The position numbers and the translations under genes are program-made. From Afipia sp. 64-13 (GTDB lineage: Bacteria > Pseudomonadota > Alphaproteobacteria > Rhizobiales > Xanthobacteraceae), in NCBI GenBank assembly GCA_001897755.1, contig MKUJ01000011.1:1-64000 (forward strand): a stretch of DNA of 64,000 bases, in the 5' to 3' direction. Every line of letters begins with the position of its first letter. Within the stretch, counting starts at the first letter, position 1. This document shows positions 50,002 through 60,157 of this stretch, piece by piece. The notes below the pieces were generated by a model. That model was given only the letters and a program-made list of their open reading frames with translations, ran no database searches and was not told the DNA's origin.

Positions 50002-51633
50002 TCAGGCGCGTGACCGGTCGTCAGGGTGTCGCCGCAGCCGTCTCCGGCTGACCATAAGAATTGAAATCGCCAGCATGATGGCCAGCGGCCAGTCGCCAAT
50101 GCGGGAAAAGACCGAAGGGGGCAGCGCGGCCGGCAGCGGCGAATCCAGCACGCCTTCCTGGCCCAGCGGCAATTCGCCGATGAAACGGCCGAGCGGGTCG
50201 ATCACCGCCGAAATACCGGTATTGGCGACACGCACGATCGGCAAGCCTTCCTCGATCGCGCGCAGTCGCGCCTGCTGCAGATGCTGATAAGGGCCGGTGG
50301 AAATGCCGAACCAGCCGTCGTTGGTCAGATTGACGATCCAGCCGGGTCTCTCGCCCGGCGGCACGATCTGGCCGGAGAATGCGACCTCATAGCAGATCAA
50401 CGGCAGCGCCTTCGGCGCGCCCGGAATGGTCATGACGTTGCGCCGGGTGCCCGGAATGAAGCCGCCGATCACCCTGGTGAGCTGCATAATGCCGAGTTTT
50501 TCCATCGTCGACTGGAACGGCAGATATTCGCCGAACGGCACGAGGTGTAGCTTGTCGTAGATCGACAGCACGTTGCCGTCGCCATCGATGGCGTAGATCG
50601 AATTATAGGCGCGGCTGATTTTCACGCCCGGCGGCGCGTCGGGCGGGCGGACGGCGCCGGTGATAAGGGTGGTGCCGCGCGGCAGGAAGTCGGCGATCTG
50701 CGCCAGCACGTCCGGCTCGCGCGCGAGAAAGAACGGAAACGCCGATTCCGGCCAGATCAGGATGGTGGCGTCGCGCACGCCGCTCGATTGTGGTCCGGTG
50801 GCGCGGTCGGACAGCGCGAGATACTTCTCCATCACCTCTTTTTTGGCGCCGTAGTTGAACTTCACATCCTGCTGCAGGTTGGGCTGCATCAGCCGCAGCT
50901 TCACGCCGGGCACGAGTTGCGTGGCGTGTCGCGCCAGGCGCACCGTGCCATAGCCCCCCATGCAGAGCAGCACGGCGAGCGCGGCGGCAAGCGGCAGCCA
51001 TGGCCGCCGGGTGACGGCACGGTCGTCGATCAGCACCGCGGGCGTGGCGAAGATCGCGAGCGTCAGGAAGGTGAGGCCCCAGATGCCGATCAGCGACGCG
51101 CTTTGCGCCAGCGCGAGCGGTTCGGTGATGGCGTACCCAAAAAGGTTCCACGGAAAGCCGGAAAGGATGTGGCCGCGCAGCCATTCGCTGGCGGTGATCG
51201 CGGTGGCGAACGACAGAATGCGGAAGGCATCACGGGTCCACAACAGCCGCGCCAGCGCGAAGCCGAGCGCCATGAACAGCGCCAGCACCGCAGGCAGTCC
51301 GGCCACCGCGATCGGCAGCAGCCAGGCGAACGTATCGGCGTCGACCAGAAAGGCGTAGCCGATCCAGTAAAGCCCTGCGATGAAATAGCCGAAGCCGAAC
51401 CACCAGCCGGCGATGGCCGCCGCGGGGATGCCGTTGTGTTTGCCGGCCGCTGCGCCGTCGATCAGCCACAGCGCGACCGGCAGGGTGATGAACAGCACTG
51501 GCCAGAGATTGAACGGCGCCATCGCAAGCGCCGACAGCGCGCCGGCAAGACACGCGATCGTCGCGCGCTTCCAGCCCCAGGCCAGGATGACGTTGCGGCC
51601 GGCCGTGGCCAGAGCAGTCGATGCTGCGGTCAT
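50002..51633 (-). CDS. lnt: Apolipoprotein N-acyltransferase
   Basis: Inner-membrane enzyme adding the third acyl chain to the N-terminal Cys of lipoproteins. 543 residues: six or more membrane helices in the first 210 residues, then a periplasmic nitrilase-like domain with the Glu-Lys-Cys triad, visible as LIWPESAFPFFL, YDKLHLVPFGEYLPF and LPLICYEVAFSG, and a final membrane helix. The start overlaps the tlyC stop (ATGA). The 183-bp gap on its far side (49819-50001) carries the XRE promoter region and no gene. Confidence 0.95.
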   Translation of the reverse strand: MTAASTALATAGRNVILAWGWKRATIACLAGALSALAMAPFNLWPVLFITLPVALWLIDGAAAGKHNGIPAAAIAGWWFGFGYFIAGLYWIGYAFLVDADTFAWLLPIAVAGLPAVLALFMALGFALARLLWTRDAFRILSFATAITASEWLRGHILSGFPWNLFGYAITEPLALAQSASLIGIWGLTFLTLAIFATPAVLIDDRAVTRRPWLPLAAALAVLLCMGGYGTVRLARHATQLVPGVKLRLMQPNLQQDVKFNYGAKKEVMEKYLALSDRATGPQSSGVRDATILIWPESAFPFFLAREPDVLAQIADFLPRGTTLITGAVRPPDAPPGVKISRAYNSIYAIDGDGNVLSIYDKLHLVPFGEYLPFQSTMEKLGIMQLTRVIGGFIPGTRRNVMTIPGAPKALPLICYEVAFSGQIVPPGERPGWIVNLTNDGWFGISTGPYQHLQQARLRAIEEGLPIVRVANTGISAVIDPLGRFIGELPLGQEGVLDSPLPAALPPSVFSRIGDWPLAIMLAISILMVSRRRLRRHPDDRSRA

Positions 51634-52748
51634 GCGGCGCCTGCGCCGTCATTGGGCCGAGAGGGAGAGTCACCGGGCGCGGTGCCGGGGGAATCGGGTG
51701 CCGCGTCGCGGCGGCGCGGCCGCAGGTTGGAGCGGTCCTTGCGCAGGCCGATGCGCATGCGCTTCACACGGCGCGGATCGGCGTCGAGCACCTCGATCTC
51801 GAAATCGCCGGGGCCGGAGATCACCTCGCCGCGCACCGGGAAGCGTCCGATCCGGTTGACCAGATAGCCGCCGAGAGTGTCGACGTCCTCGCCGGCTTCG
51901 CCGGTGTCGAACGCGTCGCCGATCTCCGCCTTGACCTCGTCGAGATGGGCGCGGCCGTCGACCAGGAAGGAGTTGTCGCTCTGCCGGATCACGGTCGGTG
52001 TTTCATCGCTGTCATGCTCGTCGTCGATCTCGCCGACGATCTGCTCGACGATGTCCTCGATCGAGACGAGGCCGTCGGTGCCGCCATACTCGTCGACCAC
52101 CAGCGCCAGATGGATGCGCGTCGCCTGCATCTGCGCCAGCAGGTCGATCGCGGGCATCGACGGCGGCACGTACAGGAGCTTGCGGATCAGGTCGGCATCC
52201 GCCAGCGCCATGCCGAGATTGACCGAACGCAGATCGAGACCGGCGGGAAACGGCTTCTTGCGCTTGGCATTGGTGTCGGGATCGACCCGCGCCTTCGCCG
52301 CCATGAAGGCGATCAGGTCGCGGATGTGGACCATGCCGACCGGATCGTCGAGCGTGTCGTTGTAGACCACGAGGCGCGAATGTGCGGCGCTTTCGAACAG
52401 GCTCATCAATTCGCCGAGCGAGATGTCGCGCTTGACCGCGACGATGTCGCCGCGCGGTACCATCACGTCGGCGATGCGGCGGTCGTGCAGCGCCAGGATG
52501 TTGCGCAGCATGGTGCGCTCCACCGTGGTGAAGCTGGTCTCGCCCGGCGCGGTGGCGTCGAGCACCACCTGCAGGTCGGCGCGCGCCGAGCCGGCCTTCC
52601 AGCCGAACAGCGTGCGCAGCGCGCGCATCAGCCACATTTCCCGCGCGGGCCGCAGCACTTCGCCCTGCTTGACCGGGACCGGCAGGCGGGCGTCGGATGG
52701 CTGCGGTTGCGGGGCGTCGGCCGCGGCGCTGTCAGGTTCGGGCGTCAC
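51630..52748 (-). CDS. tlyC: CorC/HlyC-family CBS-domain protein (TlyC-like)
   Basis: 372 residues. After a Pro/Gln-rich start come two CBS domains (about 95-235; VADVMVPRGDIVAVKRDIS-like ADVMVPRGDIVAVKRDIS and LALVVDEYGGTDGLVSIED) and a C-terminal CorC_HlyC domain (DVDTLGGYLVNRIGRFPVRGE). It lacks membrane helices, so is the soluble type linked to Mg/Co efflux or membrane quality, although older names call it hemolysin. It starts at GTG 52748 directly after the ybeY stop, and is coupled to lnt. Confidence 0.9.
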   Translation of the reverse strand: MTPEPDSAAADAPQPQPSDARLPVPVKQGEVLRPAREMWLMRALRTLFGWKAGSARADLQVVLDATAPGETSFTTVERTMLRNILALHDRRIADVMVPRGDIVAVKRDISLGELMSLFESAAHSRLVVYNDTLDDPVGMVHIRDLIAFMAAKARVDPDTNAKRKKPFPAGLDLRSVNLGMALADADLIRKLLYVPPSMPAIDLLAQMQATRIHLALVVDEYGGTDGLVSIEDIVEQIVGEIDDEHDSDETPTVIRQSDNSFLVDGRAHLDEVKAEIGDAFDTGEAGEDVDTLGGYLVNRIGRFPVRGEVISGPGDFEIEVLDADPRRVKRMRIGLRKDRSNLRPRRRDAAPDSPGTAPGDSPSRPNDGAGAA

Positions 52749-53288
52749 TCAATCCACCAAGTCTGGAGAAGCGTAGGGGTCGGGGATGCCGAGTCGCGCG
52801 AGGATATCACGTTCGAGCCCCTCCATGGCCGCCGCTTCGTCATCGGTCATGTGGTCGTAGCCGAGCAGATGCAGGAAGCCATGCACGGCAAGATGGCTGA
52901 GATGGTCGGCGAACGGCTTGCCCTCGCTCTCCGCCTCCCGCCGCGTGGTCTGGTAGGCGATGGCGATGTCGCCGAGCATCTGCGGCGCATCCGTCCCGGG
53001 CGCGGGCTCATCCTGCCAGGCGGCCGGAAACGACAGCACGTTGGTTGGCTTGTCGAGGCCGCGCCAGTCGCGATTCAGGGTCCGCACGCTGTCATCGTCG
53101 GTCAGCATGATGGCGACCTCGGTGGGACCCTCCGGCATCTCGATCATCGCCGCGGCGGCGGCGATGGCGCGCCGGACCACCGCCTCGGCCTCCTGCGCGT
53201 CCTGCCAGCAGGGCGCGGCGATCAGGATATCGGCTTCGGGGAAAGCGGCGGTCGGCATGGCGGAAATGTCGGTATGCGGCACGGGCAC
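52749..53288 (-). CDS. ybeY: Endoribonuclease YbeY (rRNA maturation)
   Basis: Zn-dependent RNase for 16S rRNA 3' maturation and ribosome quality control. 179 residues. The zinc motif HGFLHLLGYDH with three His lies near 137, and RTLNRDWRGLDKPTNVLSFP near 68. Between phoH and tlyC, its standard neighbours. A second ATG ten codons in is also possible as start. Confidence 0.95.
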   Translation of the reverse strand: MPVPHTDISAMPTAAFPEADILIAAPCWQDAQEAEAVVRRAIAAAAAMIEMPEGPTEVAIMLTDDDSVRTLNRDWRGLDKPTNVLSFPAAWQDEPAPGTDAPQMLGDIAIAYQTTRREAESEGKPFADHLSHLAVHGFLHLLGYDHMTDDEAAAMEGLERDILARLGIPDPYASPDLVD

Positions 53289-53299
53289 TGCAAGACGGC

Positions 53300-54355
53300 T
53301 CAGGGCCTGGCCTGGGTGGAGCGCTGCGGCGTTCCCTCATAGGCGGCGACGATGCGTGCGACCAGTTCGTGGCGGATCACGTCCTCGGCGGCGAAGCGAA
53401 CCTGCGCGATGCCCTCGACGTTCTCGAGCAGCCTGCTGGCCTCGGCAAGGCCCGACGGCTGACCGTTCGGCAGGTCGACCTGGCTCGGATCGCCGGTGAC
53501 GATCATGCGGCTGTTCTCGCCGAGGCGGGTCAGGAACATCTTCATCTGCATCGATGTCGTGTTTTGCGCCTCGTCGAGGATGATCGCGGCATTGGTCAGT
53601 GTACGCCCGCGCATGAAGGCGAGCGGCGCGATCTCGATCTCGCCGCTTTGCAGCGCGCGCTCGACGATGCGCGCATCCATCAGATCGTAGAGCGCGTCGT
53701 AGATCGGCCTCAAATAAGGATCGACCTTCTCGCGCATGTCGCCGGGCAGGAAGCCGAGCCGTTCGCCGGCCTCGACCGCGGGGCGGGTCAGGATGATGCG
53801 ATCGACTTCCTTGCGCTCGAACAACTGACAGGCCCGCGCCACCGCAAGCCAGGTCTTGCCGGTACCGGCGGGGCCGACGCCGAACACCAGTTCGTTGCGC
53901 TTGAGCGCGCGGATGTAGGAATCCTGCGCCGCGGTGCGTGCGCGCACCGGACGCTTGCGCAGATTGATTTCCTCGAAGGCGGGTTTGGCCGCGCGCGGAT
54001 CGAAATCGAACAGCGAGCCCTGCGCGAGAATGGCGCGGATCGCGCCCTCGACGTCGCCCTGCGCGATCTCGTGCTTGCCGACCGCCTGCTGGTAGAGCGT
54101 TTCGAGCACGCGCTGCGCGGCGTCGCAGCTGTCGCGGTTGCCTGCGATGTTGATGTGGTTGCCGCGCGAATCCGCCACCACGCCGAGCCTGCGTTCGATC
54201 AGCGCGAGGTGCTGGCCGTAAGGCCCGACCACCGCCGAGGCTGCGCGGTTGTCGTCGAAGGCAACGACGATCTGGGTTTCGGCTTGCGTGGGAGTGTCTC
54301 GGTCAGTCTTGCGGCCGGGAGCGAGGGTGGGCGAATCCGATGCGCTTTTCGGCAA
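53300..54355 (-). CDS. phoH: PhoH family ATPase (YbeZ)
   Basis: Probable RNA-linked ATPase that works with YbeY. 351 residues. Walker A VGPAGTGKTWLAVARA near 138, Walker B IILDEAQNTT near 238, VTGDPSQVDLP. The only sensible start is the TTG at 54355, 4 nt beyond the miaB stop, with GGAG about 12 nt before it; a longer frame from 54454 would run inside miaB and gives an unlikely Cys/His/Pro-rich leader. An N-terminal KH-like region (about 25-95) contains GVVADSRGNHINIAG. Confidence 0.92.
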   Translation of the reverse strand: MPKSASDSPTLAPGRKTDRDTPTQAETQIVVAFDDNRAASAVVGPYGQHLALIERRLGVVADSRGNHINIAGNRDSCDAAQRVLETLYQQAVGKHEIAQGDVEGAIRAILAQGSLFDFDPRAAKPAFEEINLRKRPVRARTAAQDSYIRALKRNELVFGVGPAGTGKTWLAVARACQLFERKEVDRIILTRPAVEAGERLGFLPGDMREKVDPYLRPIYDALYDLMDARIVERALQSGEIEIAPLAFMRGRTLTNAAIILDEAQNTTSMQMKMFLTRLGENSRMIVTGDPSQVDLPNGQPSGLAEASRLLENVEGIAQVRFAAEDVIRHELVARIVAAYEGTPQRSTQARP

Positions 54356-54359
54356 GGGT

Positions 54360-55766
54360 TCAGGCTCCGGTGGGGAGGGATGACATGGACGATGACATGG
54401 GATCGGCCGGCAGCGATGTGTCGGCAAGCGCGCCGAGCAGGCTGTAGCGCTCAAGGCTTTCGATCGCGACGGGACGGACCTGTCCGATGATGTCGGGCGA
54501 GGCGATCACATGAGCCGGTTGCAGATAAGCGGTGCGGCCGACGATCTGGCCGGGATTGCGCGCGGGTCGCTCGAACAGCACGTCGACCGTGGTGCCGATC
54601 GCAGCCGCGTTGAAGGCTGCCTGCTGGCTGTCGATCAACTCCTGAAGCCGCGCCAGTCGCTGGTCCATCACCGAAGCCGTGACCATCCCCTCGAGCTCCG
54701 CCGCCGGGGTGCCGGGGCGGGGCGAATACTTGAACGAGTAGGCGCCAGCGTAGCTGATTTGTGTGACGAGCGCGAGGGTCGCCGAAAAGTCTTCCTCGGT
54801 CTCCCCCGGAAAACCGACGATGAAATCCGACGAAAATGCGATGTCTTCGCGCGCCTTGCGGAACTTCTCGACGCTGCGAAGGTAGTCGCGTGCGGTGTGC
54901 TTGCGGTTCATCGCGGCCAGAATCCGGTCCGAGCCCGACTGCACCGGCAGGTGCACGAACGGCATCACCGCGGGGATGTCGCGATGCGCCTCGATCAGCG
55001 CGTCGTCGACATCGCGCGGATGGCTGGTGGAATAGCGCAGCCGCGCGATGCCGGGAATGCCGGCAATGCGATGCAGCAGGCGGCCGAGCGACCACGTCGC
55101 GCCGTCTTCGCCTTCGCCGTGATAGGCGTTGACGTTCTGGCCGATCAGCGTGATCTCGCGCACACCGTTGTCGGCAAGGCGCGTGACGTCGTCGATGATG
55201 CGCGCGACCGGGCGCGAGACTTCCATGCCGCGTGTGTAGGGCACGACGCAGAAGGTGCAGAACTTGTCGCAACCTTCCTGCACGGTGACGAAAGAGGAAA
55301 TGCCGCGGGCGCGGATCGCCGCGGGTCTGGGTTGCGGCAGCGCCGTGAATTTGTCCTCGATCGGAAATTCGGTTTCAACGGCGCGGCCATCCTGTGCGGC
55401 GCGGCGCAGCAGTTGCGGCAGATGATGATAGCTCTGCGGGCCGACCACGATATCGACCACCGGCGCGCGGCGGATGATCTCTTCGCCCTCGGCCTGCGCG
55501 ACGCAGCCCGCCACCGCGATGCGCACCTCTTTGCCTTGCTTCGCCGCCTCTTCCTTGGCGAGGCGTAAGCGGCCGAGTTCCGAATAGACCTTCTCGGAGG
55601 CCTTCTCGCGGATATGGCAGGTGTTGAGGATGACGAGGTCGGCGTCTTCGGCGTTCGCGGTCTCGACGAATCCTTCCGGCGCCAGCGTGTCCACCATGCG
55701 CTGGGCATCGTAGACGTTCATCTGGCAGCCATAGGATTTGATGTGCAGCTTACGCGGCGCGGTCAT
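54360..55766 (-). CDS. miaB: tRNA-2-methylthio-N6-dimethylallyladenosine synthase
   Basis: Radical-SAM methylthiotransferase that adds ms2 to i6A37 in tRNAs. 468 residues. N-terminal UPF0004 domain with three cluster Cys ([25 protein letters not shown]), the radical-SAM motif [15 protein letters not shown] (CxxxCxxC) near 162, and a C-terminal TRAM domain near 385-455. The start of the phoH gene follows its stop. Confidence 0.96.
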   Translation of the reverse strand: MTAPRKLHIKSYGCQMNVYDAQRMVDTLAPEGFVETANAEDADLVILNTCHIREKASEKVYSELGRLRLAKEEAAKQGKEVRIAVAGCVAQAEGEEIIRRAPVVDIVVGPQSYHHLPQLLRRAAQDGRAVETEFPIEDKFTALPQPRPAAIRARGISSFVTVQEGCDKFCTFCVVPYTRGMEVSRPVARIIDDVTRLADNGVREITLIGQNVNAYHGEGEDGATWSLGRLLHRIAGIPGIARLRYSTSHPRDVDDALIEAHRDIPAVMPFVHLPVQSGSDRILAAMNRKHTARDYLRSVEKFRKAREDIAFSSDFIVGFPGETEEDFSATLALVTQISYAGAYSFKYSPRPGTPAAELEGMVTASVMDQRLARLQELIDSQQAAFNAAAIGTTVDVLFERPARNPGQIVGRTAYLQPAHVIASPDIIGQVRPVAIESLERYSLLGALADTSLPADPMSSSMSSLPTGA

Positions 55767-55873
55767 GCGGTCGAGGATATCCTGATCGGGAGCGAACGAG
55801 GGTCAGATAGACCGGAAACGGGCTCGAATCCAGCGCGTCGGGCCGGCAAAAACCGCTGCGCGGCGCGAAAAGC

Positions 55874-56323
55874 TCAGGTTTTGTCCTCGTCGAGCGGAAC
55901 GCAATACAGTTCCAGACGATGATCGACCAGTCGGAAACCGAGCTTGCGCGCGACCTCGGTCTGCAGTTTTTCGATGGCCTCGGAAGTGAATTCGATCACC
56001 GTGCCGTCGCGCAGATTGATGAGATGGTCGTGATGGCTGTCGCGCATCTGCTCGTAGCGGGCGCGGCCCTCGCGAAAATCATGACGTTCGATGATGCCAG
56101 CATCCTCGAACAGTTTCACGGTGCGGTACACCGTGGAAATCGAGATCTTGTCGTCGATGGCGACACAGCGTCGGTACAGCTCTTCGACATCGGGATGATC
56201 GGAAGCCTCGGCCAGCACCCGCGCGATCACGCGGCGCTGCTCGGTCATCCGCATGCCGGTGGCGGCACAGCGACGCTCGATGTCCGTTGACGGGGAAGAA
56301 GGCACGGGTTTCAGGGCTGTCAT
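55874..56323 (-). CDS. fur: Ferric uptake regulator family protein Fur
   Basis: 149 residues from ATG 56323 (MTALKP); ATG 56332 is the alternative. Winged helix GMRMTEQRRVIARVL and ISISTVYRTVKLFED; metal site HHDHLINL and an acidic RLELYCVPLDED end. It lacks the GCPWHD heme motif of Irr and the CxxC of many Fur proteins. It closely fits the Bradyrhizobium Fur sequence I recall; the Mn-responsive Mur is the alternative in this group. Confidence 0.9.
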   Translation of the reverse strand: MTALKPVPSSPSTDIERRCAATGMRMTEQRRVIARVLAEASDHPDVEELYRRCVAIDDKISISTVYRTVKLFEDAGIIERHDFREGRARYEQMRDSHHDHLINLRDGTVIEFTSEAIEKLQTEVARKLGFRLVDHRLELYCVPLDEDKT

Positions 56324-56350
56324 GGTTCCCATTTTGCCATCCGGCGCGGC

Positions 56351-56842
56351 CTACGACAAGCGGCGCTGCATCACAAGGGCATTCAATTCGCCGCCGCCGG
56401 CATCCTTGTAATAGCGCTCGCGGCGGCCGATCACGCCAAATCCGGCCTTCTCGTACAACGCCCGCGCCGGACGGTTGTTCTCCTCGACTTCGAGGAACAC
56501 CTGCGCAAGTCCGAGCCCGGCGAGATAGCCCAGATGCGTGCGCAACAGACCGCGCGACAGGCCGTGGCCGCGATAGGTCTTGTCGATCGCGACGGAAAGA
56601 ATCTCTGCCTCGTCGGCGGCGATGCGCGAGATGATGAAGCCGACAACCTTGCGGCCGATGCACAGGCGATGCGCCAGCGTGTTGCGCTCCACCAGCATCT
56701 GTTCGAATTCGTTTGCGCTCCAGCCGCGATGGAATGCGGCGCGATGCAGCCGCGACAGCGCCGGCGCGTCGCGCAGCGTGGCCGGCTCGACCACGGCGGG
56801 CCGGGTTCCGAACAACGCGGCGAGCCGCGCGAGGATGCCCAT
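56351..56842 (-). CDS. rimI: GNAT acetyltransferase RimI
   Basis: 163 residues, N-acetyltransferase fold; RimI acetylates ribosomal protein S18 in E. coli. Acetyl-CoA site motif YRGHGLSRGLLRTHL near 91, and ALYEKAGFGVIGRRERYY. 3 bp after tsaB, the classic tsaB-rimI pairing, and 27 bp before fur. Confidence 0.9.
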   Translation of the reverse strand: MGILARLAALFGTRPAVVEPATLRDAPALSRLHRAAFHRGWSANEFEQMLVERNTLAHRLCIGRKVVGFIISRIAADEAEILSVAIDKTYRGHGLSRGLLRTHLGYLAGLGLAQVFLEVEENNRPARALYEKAGFGVIGRRERYYKDAGGGELNALVMQRRLS

Positions 56843-56845
56843 GGT

Positions 56846-57547
56846 TCAGCCCTGCGGCTGCATGCCGGCGTGGACGCCGGATTTGGCGGCCTGCGGCTTG
56901 GCGTCGGGTGCGCGCAGATAGAAAGGCCGCGCCGGCGCGGTCTCGGGCTGCGCGGCGGCGCCGATCCAGGCCACCCAGCCGATGTCGGGGCCGGGCCGGG
57001 TCTCGACCAGGAGCGGCGCCTCCGCCTGCGCGGACCAGCGCGCGGCCAAAATCTGCGCGGCGTTGCCGACCAGACGCGGCGCGCCGAAGCGTGCGGCGCG
57101 CAACGCCTCGTCGACCGGCATCACCGCCGGCTTGATCAGGGTGGCGCCGCGGCCGGAGAAGGTCTGGGTGTAGACGTGATCGTGCCGCGCATCGATCGCG
57201 ACCACGATCGGCTCCTCGCCGCTGTCGTCGACCAGCGGCGCGGCATAGGCCGCCAGCGTGCTGACGCCGACCACCGGCTTGTCGGCGGCGAGCGCCAGGC
57301 CGCGCGCGGCGGAAATACCGACGCGCAGGCCGGTGAAGCTGCCGGGCCCGGTGGTGACGGCGATGCGGTCGAGTTCGGTGAAAGGCAATGCGGCGTCCGC
57401 CATCACCCGGGCGATCAGCGGCATCAGCGCTTCGGCATGACCGCGCTTCATCGCCTGGCTTTCGCGCGCCAGAAACTGTTCGCTGCCGGTATCGAGCACC
57501 GCGGCGGCGCAGAATTCCAGCGCGGTATCGATGGCAAGGACGAGCAT
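56846..57547 (-). CDS. tsaB: t6A biosynthesis protein TsaB
   Basis: 233 residues, ASKHA fold. With TsaD and TsaE it makes threonylcarbamoyladenosine 37 in ANN-decoding tRNAs. LVLAIDTALEFCAAAVLD at the N-terminus and TTGPGSFTGLRVGISAARG near 65 are diagnostic. Its ATPase partner TsaE is encoded as a fusion at 16924-18453; tsaD is not in this window. Confidence 0.93.
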   Translation of the reverse strand: MLVLAIDTALEFCAAAVLDTGSEQFLARESQAMKRGHAEALMPLIARVMADAALPFTELDRIAVTTGPGSFTGLRVGISAARGLALAADKPVVGVSTLAAYAAPLVDDSGEEPIVVAIDARHDHVYTQTFSGRGATLIKPAVMPVDEALRAARFGAPRLVGNAAQILAARWSAQAEAPLLVETRPGPDIGWVAWIGAAAQPETAPARPFYLRAPDAKPQAAKSGVHAGMQPQG

Positions 57548-57658
57548 GGGGCGGCCTGAAAGCAGTGACGAGGTGGCGGCACCCTGCCGCGCAAACGACG
57601 AAGGGGCAAGCGTTCGTGCGCCTACCCCCTGCGAATTTCGTCGAAAAGCTCGCGCGGC

Positions 57659-58222
57659 TTACATCGGCCGGACTTCGACCACGTCGGGCACGAAATGCTT
57701 CAACAGGTTCTGGATGCCGTGCTTCAGCGTCGCGGTGGAGGACGGGCAACCCGAGCACGAGCCCTTCATGTCGAGAAAGACGATGCCGTCCTTGAAGCCG
57801 CGGAAGGTGATGTCGCCGCCATCCTGCGCCACCGCCGGGCGGACGCGGGTCTCGATCAGATCCTTGATGATGGCGACCGTCTCGCTGTCGGCCTCGTTGA
57901 AGAATTCCTCGGCATGCGGGCCGTGATCGGGAGCAGCCCCATCGGCGAGCAGCGGCGCGCCGGACATGTAGTGCTCCATGATCACGCCGAGGATCGCGGG
58001 CTTGAGATGCTGCCAGTCGCTGCCGTCCTTGGTGACGGTGACGAAATCGGAACCGTAGAACACGCCGGTCACGCCCGGCACCTCGAACAGTCTGGTGGCG
58101 AGCGGCGAGCGCGCGGCGCTGTCGCGGTCGGCGAATTCCATGGTGCCGGCGTCGAGCACGGGACGGCCGGGAATGAATTTCAGCGTGGCGGGATTGGGGG
58201 TCGGTTCGGTCTGGATAAACAT
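57659..58222 (-). CDS. NifU-domain Fe-S protein (NfuA-like)
   Basis: 187 residues. An N-terminal Nfu_N domain (MFIQTEPTPNPATLKFIPG) is followed by the NifU C-terminal domain with the cluster-binding GSCSGCPSS (CxxC) near 151. Scaffold or carrier of Fe-S clusters. In alphaproteobacteria and mitochondria the Nfu_N-NifU form is standard (Nfu1-like), which separates it from the gamma-proteobacterial NfuA with an A-type N-domain. The 111-bp gap to tsaB shows nothing definite. Confidence 0.92.
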   Translation of the reverse strand: MFIQTEPTPNPATLKFIPGRPVLDAGTMEFADRDSAARSPLATRLFEVPGVTGVFYGSDFVTVTKDGSDWQHLKPAILGVIMEHYMSGAPLLADGAAPDHGPHAEEFFNEADSETVAIIKDLIETRVRPAVAQDGGDITFRGFKDGIVFLDMKGSCSGCPSSTATLKHGIQNLLKHFVPDVVEVRPM

Positions 58223-58371
58223 CGAAATCTCCGGCGCATCGCCGGTTCAAGGCCGGCGCGTTCGGTTAAAGATCACCGTTCCTAACAGATGGCGGTGAAA
58301 AAAGCACGATCAAGGGGTCATCTATTCGGTTCGCGAGGGGCTGCCGCCGTGCGGCATCCGCCGCAACCGGT

Positions 58372-58866
58372 TCAGGACAGCGCGTCGAGTTCGTCGTCGG
58401 TCAGGCTGCCCGGCACCACCGCCAGCGGGATCGGAAAGTTTCCGGCGGATTTGGCGAGGCTGGTGATGACCGGGCCGGGACCTTCGGCGCCGGTGCCGGC
58501 CGCGAGCACCAGCATGCAGATGTCGGCGTCCTCGGAGATCACATCGAGAAGCTGGGCGTTGATCTCGCCCTCGCGGATCACCCGCTGCGGCGTGATCGCG
58601 GCAACCGCATAGGCCTGACCGGCGGCAAGGTCGAGCGCGGCGTTGGCGCCTTCCTCGGCTTCGGCGCGCATGATGCTGGCGACGCCGAGCCATTGCTGGT
58701 TGAGATCGCCGGTCTCGATCACGCGCAGCATCACGACGTCGCCGCCGGCGCGGACCGCCCAGCGGCTCGCATAATAAACCGCGCGAGCGCATTCCGGCGT
58801 GTCGTCGACCAGCACGAGGCATTTGGGCCGATGACCGGATTCGTAACCGCGCCGCTTGCTGCCCAT
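58372..58866 (-). CDS. Universal stress protein (UspA family)
   Basis: 164 residues from ATG 58866 (MGSKRRGYESG); a frame from 58908 is less likely. Fits the Usp fold: CLVLVDDTPECARAVYYAS at the N-terminal strand and helix, and PIPLAVVPGSL at the end. The ATP-binding GxxGxS loop is not clean (VITSLAKSAG), so it may be of the non-ATP class. Confidence 0.85.
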   Translation of the reverse strand: MGSKRRGYESGHRPKCLVLVDDTPECARAVYYASRWAVRAGGDVVMLRVIETGDLNQQWLGVASIMRAEAEEGANAALDLAAGQAYAVAAITPQRVIREGEINAQLLDVISEDADICMLVLAAGTGAEGPGPVITSLAKSAGNFPIPLAVVPGSLTDDELDALS

Positions 58867-58975
58867 GCCTGCTCCCGGATCTGATGCGAACCGGCGGCAT
58901 GCTGCCATGGCGCGCGCGGGTCCGACAAGGCGCGAGAGGACTTGCGAATCGCGGCGATGTGATGTTGGCGCCGCG

Positions 58976-60013
58976 TTATTTCTTGCGGATGAAGCCGACG
59001 ATGTCCTTCACCGCATGCATGGTCTCGGCGGCGATGGCGCGCGCGCGATCGGCGCCGTCGACCAGCACCGCATCGACATAGCCGGGATCCTGCGTCAGGC
59101 GCTTCATCTCGGCGCCGATCGACCCGAGCTTGTCCACCGACAGATCGACCAGCGCCGATTTGAAGCTGGAGAATTGTCCGCCGCCGAAATCACGCAGCAC
59201 GTCGGCCTTGCTGCGGCCCGACAGCGCGGCGTAGATGCCGACCAGATTGTCGGCTTCGGGACGCGCTTCCAGACCTTTTTCTTCCGAGGGCAGCGGCTCC
59301 GGGTCGGTCTTGGCCTTGCGCACCTTCTGCGCGATGGCGTCGGCGTCGTCCGACAGATTGATGCGCGAATAATCCGACGGATCGGACTTCGACATTTTCT
59401 TCGAGCCGTCGCGCAGGCTCATCACACGGGTCGCCGGGCCGGTGATCAAGGGCTCGGGCTGCGGGAAGAATTTCTCGTCAAGGCCGTGCGCGCGGATCGA
59501 GTCGGCGAAATCGTTGTTGAACTTCTGCGCGATATCGCGGGCGAGCTCGAGATGCTGTTTCTGATCCTCGCCGACCGGCACATGGGTGGCGCGATAGACC
59601 AGAATGTCCGCCGCCATCAGGTTGGGATAGGCGTAGAGACCGACCGAGGCGTTCTCGCGGTCCTTGCCGGCTTTCTCCTTGAACTGGGTCATGCGGTTGA
59701 GCCAGCCGAGCCGCGCCACGCAGTTCAGCACCCACGCCAGCTCGGCATGTTCGGCGACCTGGCTCTGGTTGAACACGATATGCTTCTTCGGATCGATGCC
59801 GCTGGCGATGAACGCGGCGGTGACCTCGCGGATGTTGCGCGTCAGTTCGGCCGGATCCTGCCACACCGTGATGGCGTGCAGATCGACCACGCAATAGATG
59901 CAGTTGTGAGTGTTCTGCAGTTTGACGAAATTGACGATGGCGCCAAGGTAATTGCCAAGATGCAGATTGCCGGTCGGCTGCACGCCTGAAAACACCCGCT
60001 CGATTGCCGCCAT
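58976..60013 (-). CDS. trpS: Tryptophanyl-tRNA synthetase
   Basis: Class I aminoacyl-tRNA synthetase charging tRNA-Trp. 345 residues. HIGH-type motif [11 protein letters not shown] near 15 and KKMSKSDPS near 207. Tryptophan-pocket residues are as expected for bacterial TrpRS. It is downstream of murJ, with a 144-bp gap showing no clear terminator. Confidence 0.96.
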   Translation of the reverse strand: MAAIERVFSGVQPTGNLHLGNYLGAIVNFVKLQNTHNCIYCVVDLHAITVWQDPAELTRNIREVTAAFIASGIDPKKHIVFNQSQVAEHAELAWVLNCVARLGWLNRMTQFKEKAGKDRENASVGLYAYPNLMAADILVYRATHVPVGEDQKQHLELARDIAQKFNNDFADSIRAHGLDEKFFPQPEPLITGPATRVMSLRDGSKKMSKSDPSDYSRINLSDDADAIAQKVRKAKTDPEPLPSEEKGLEARPEADNLVGIYAALSGRSKADVLRDFGGGQFSSFKSALVDLSVDKLGSIGAEMKRLTQDPGYVDAVLVDGADRARAIAAETMHAVKDIVGFIRKK

Positions 60014-60157
60014 CGTTCTTCGTCCTGTGATTGCCTGCCGCGCCGGGCGGCTGTTGCGCCCGTCAATAACGCATCATTCTCCAAAGAGGAAACCGGATTT
60101 CGGCAAAGATCGTCCCGTTGGAGACAGGTGTGACCGCAGAGCCGCTCCGGATGGCCG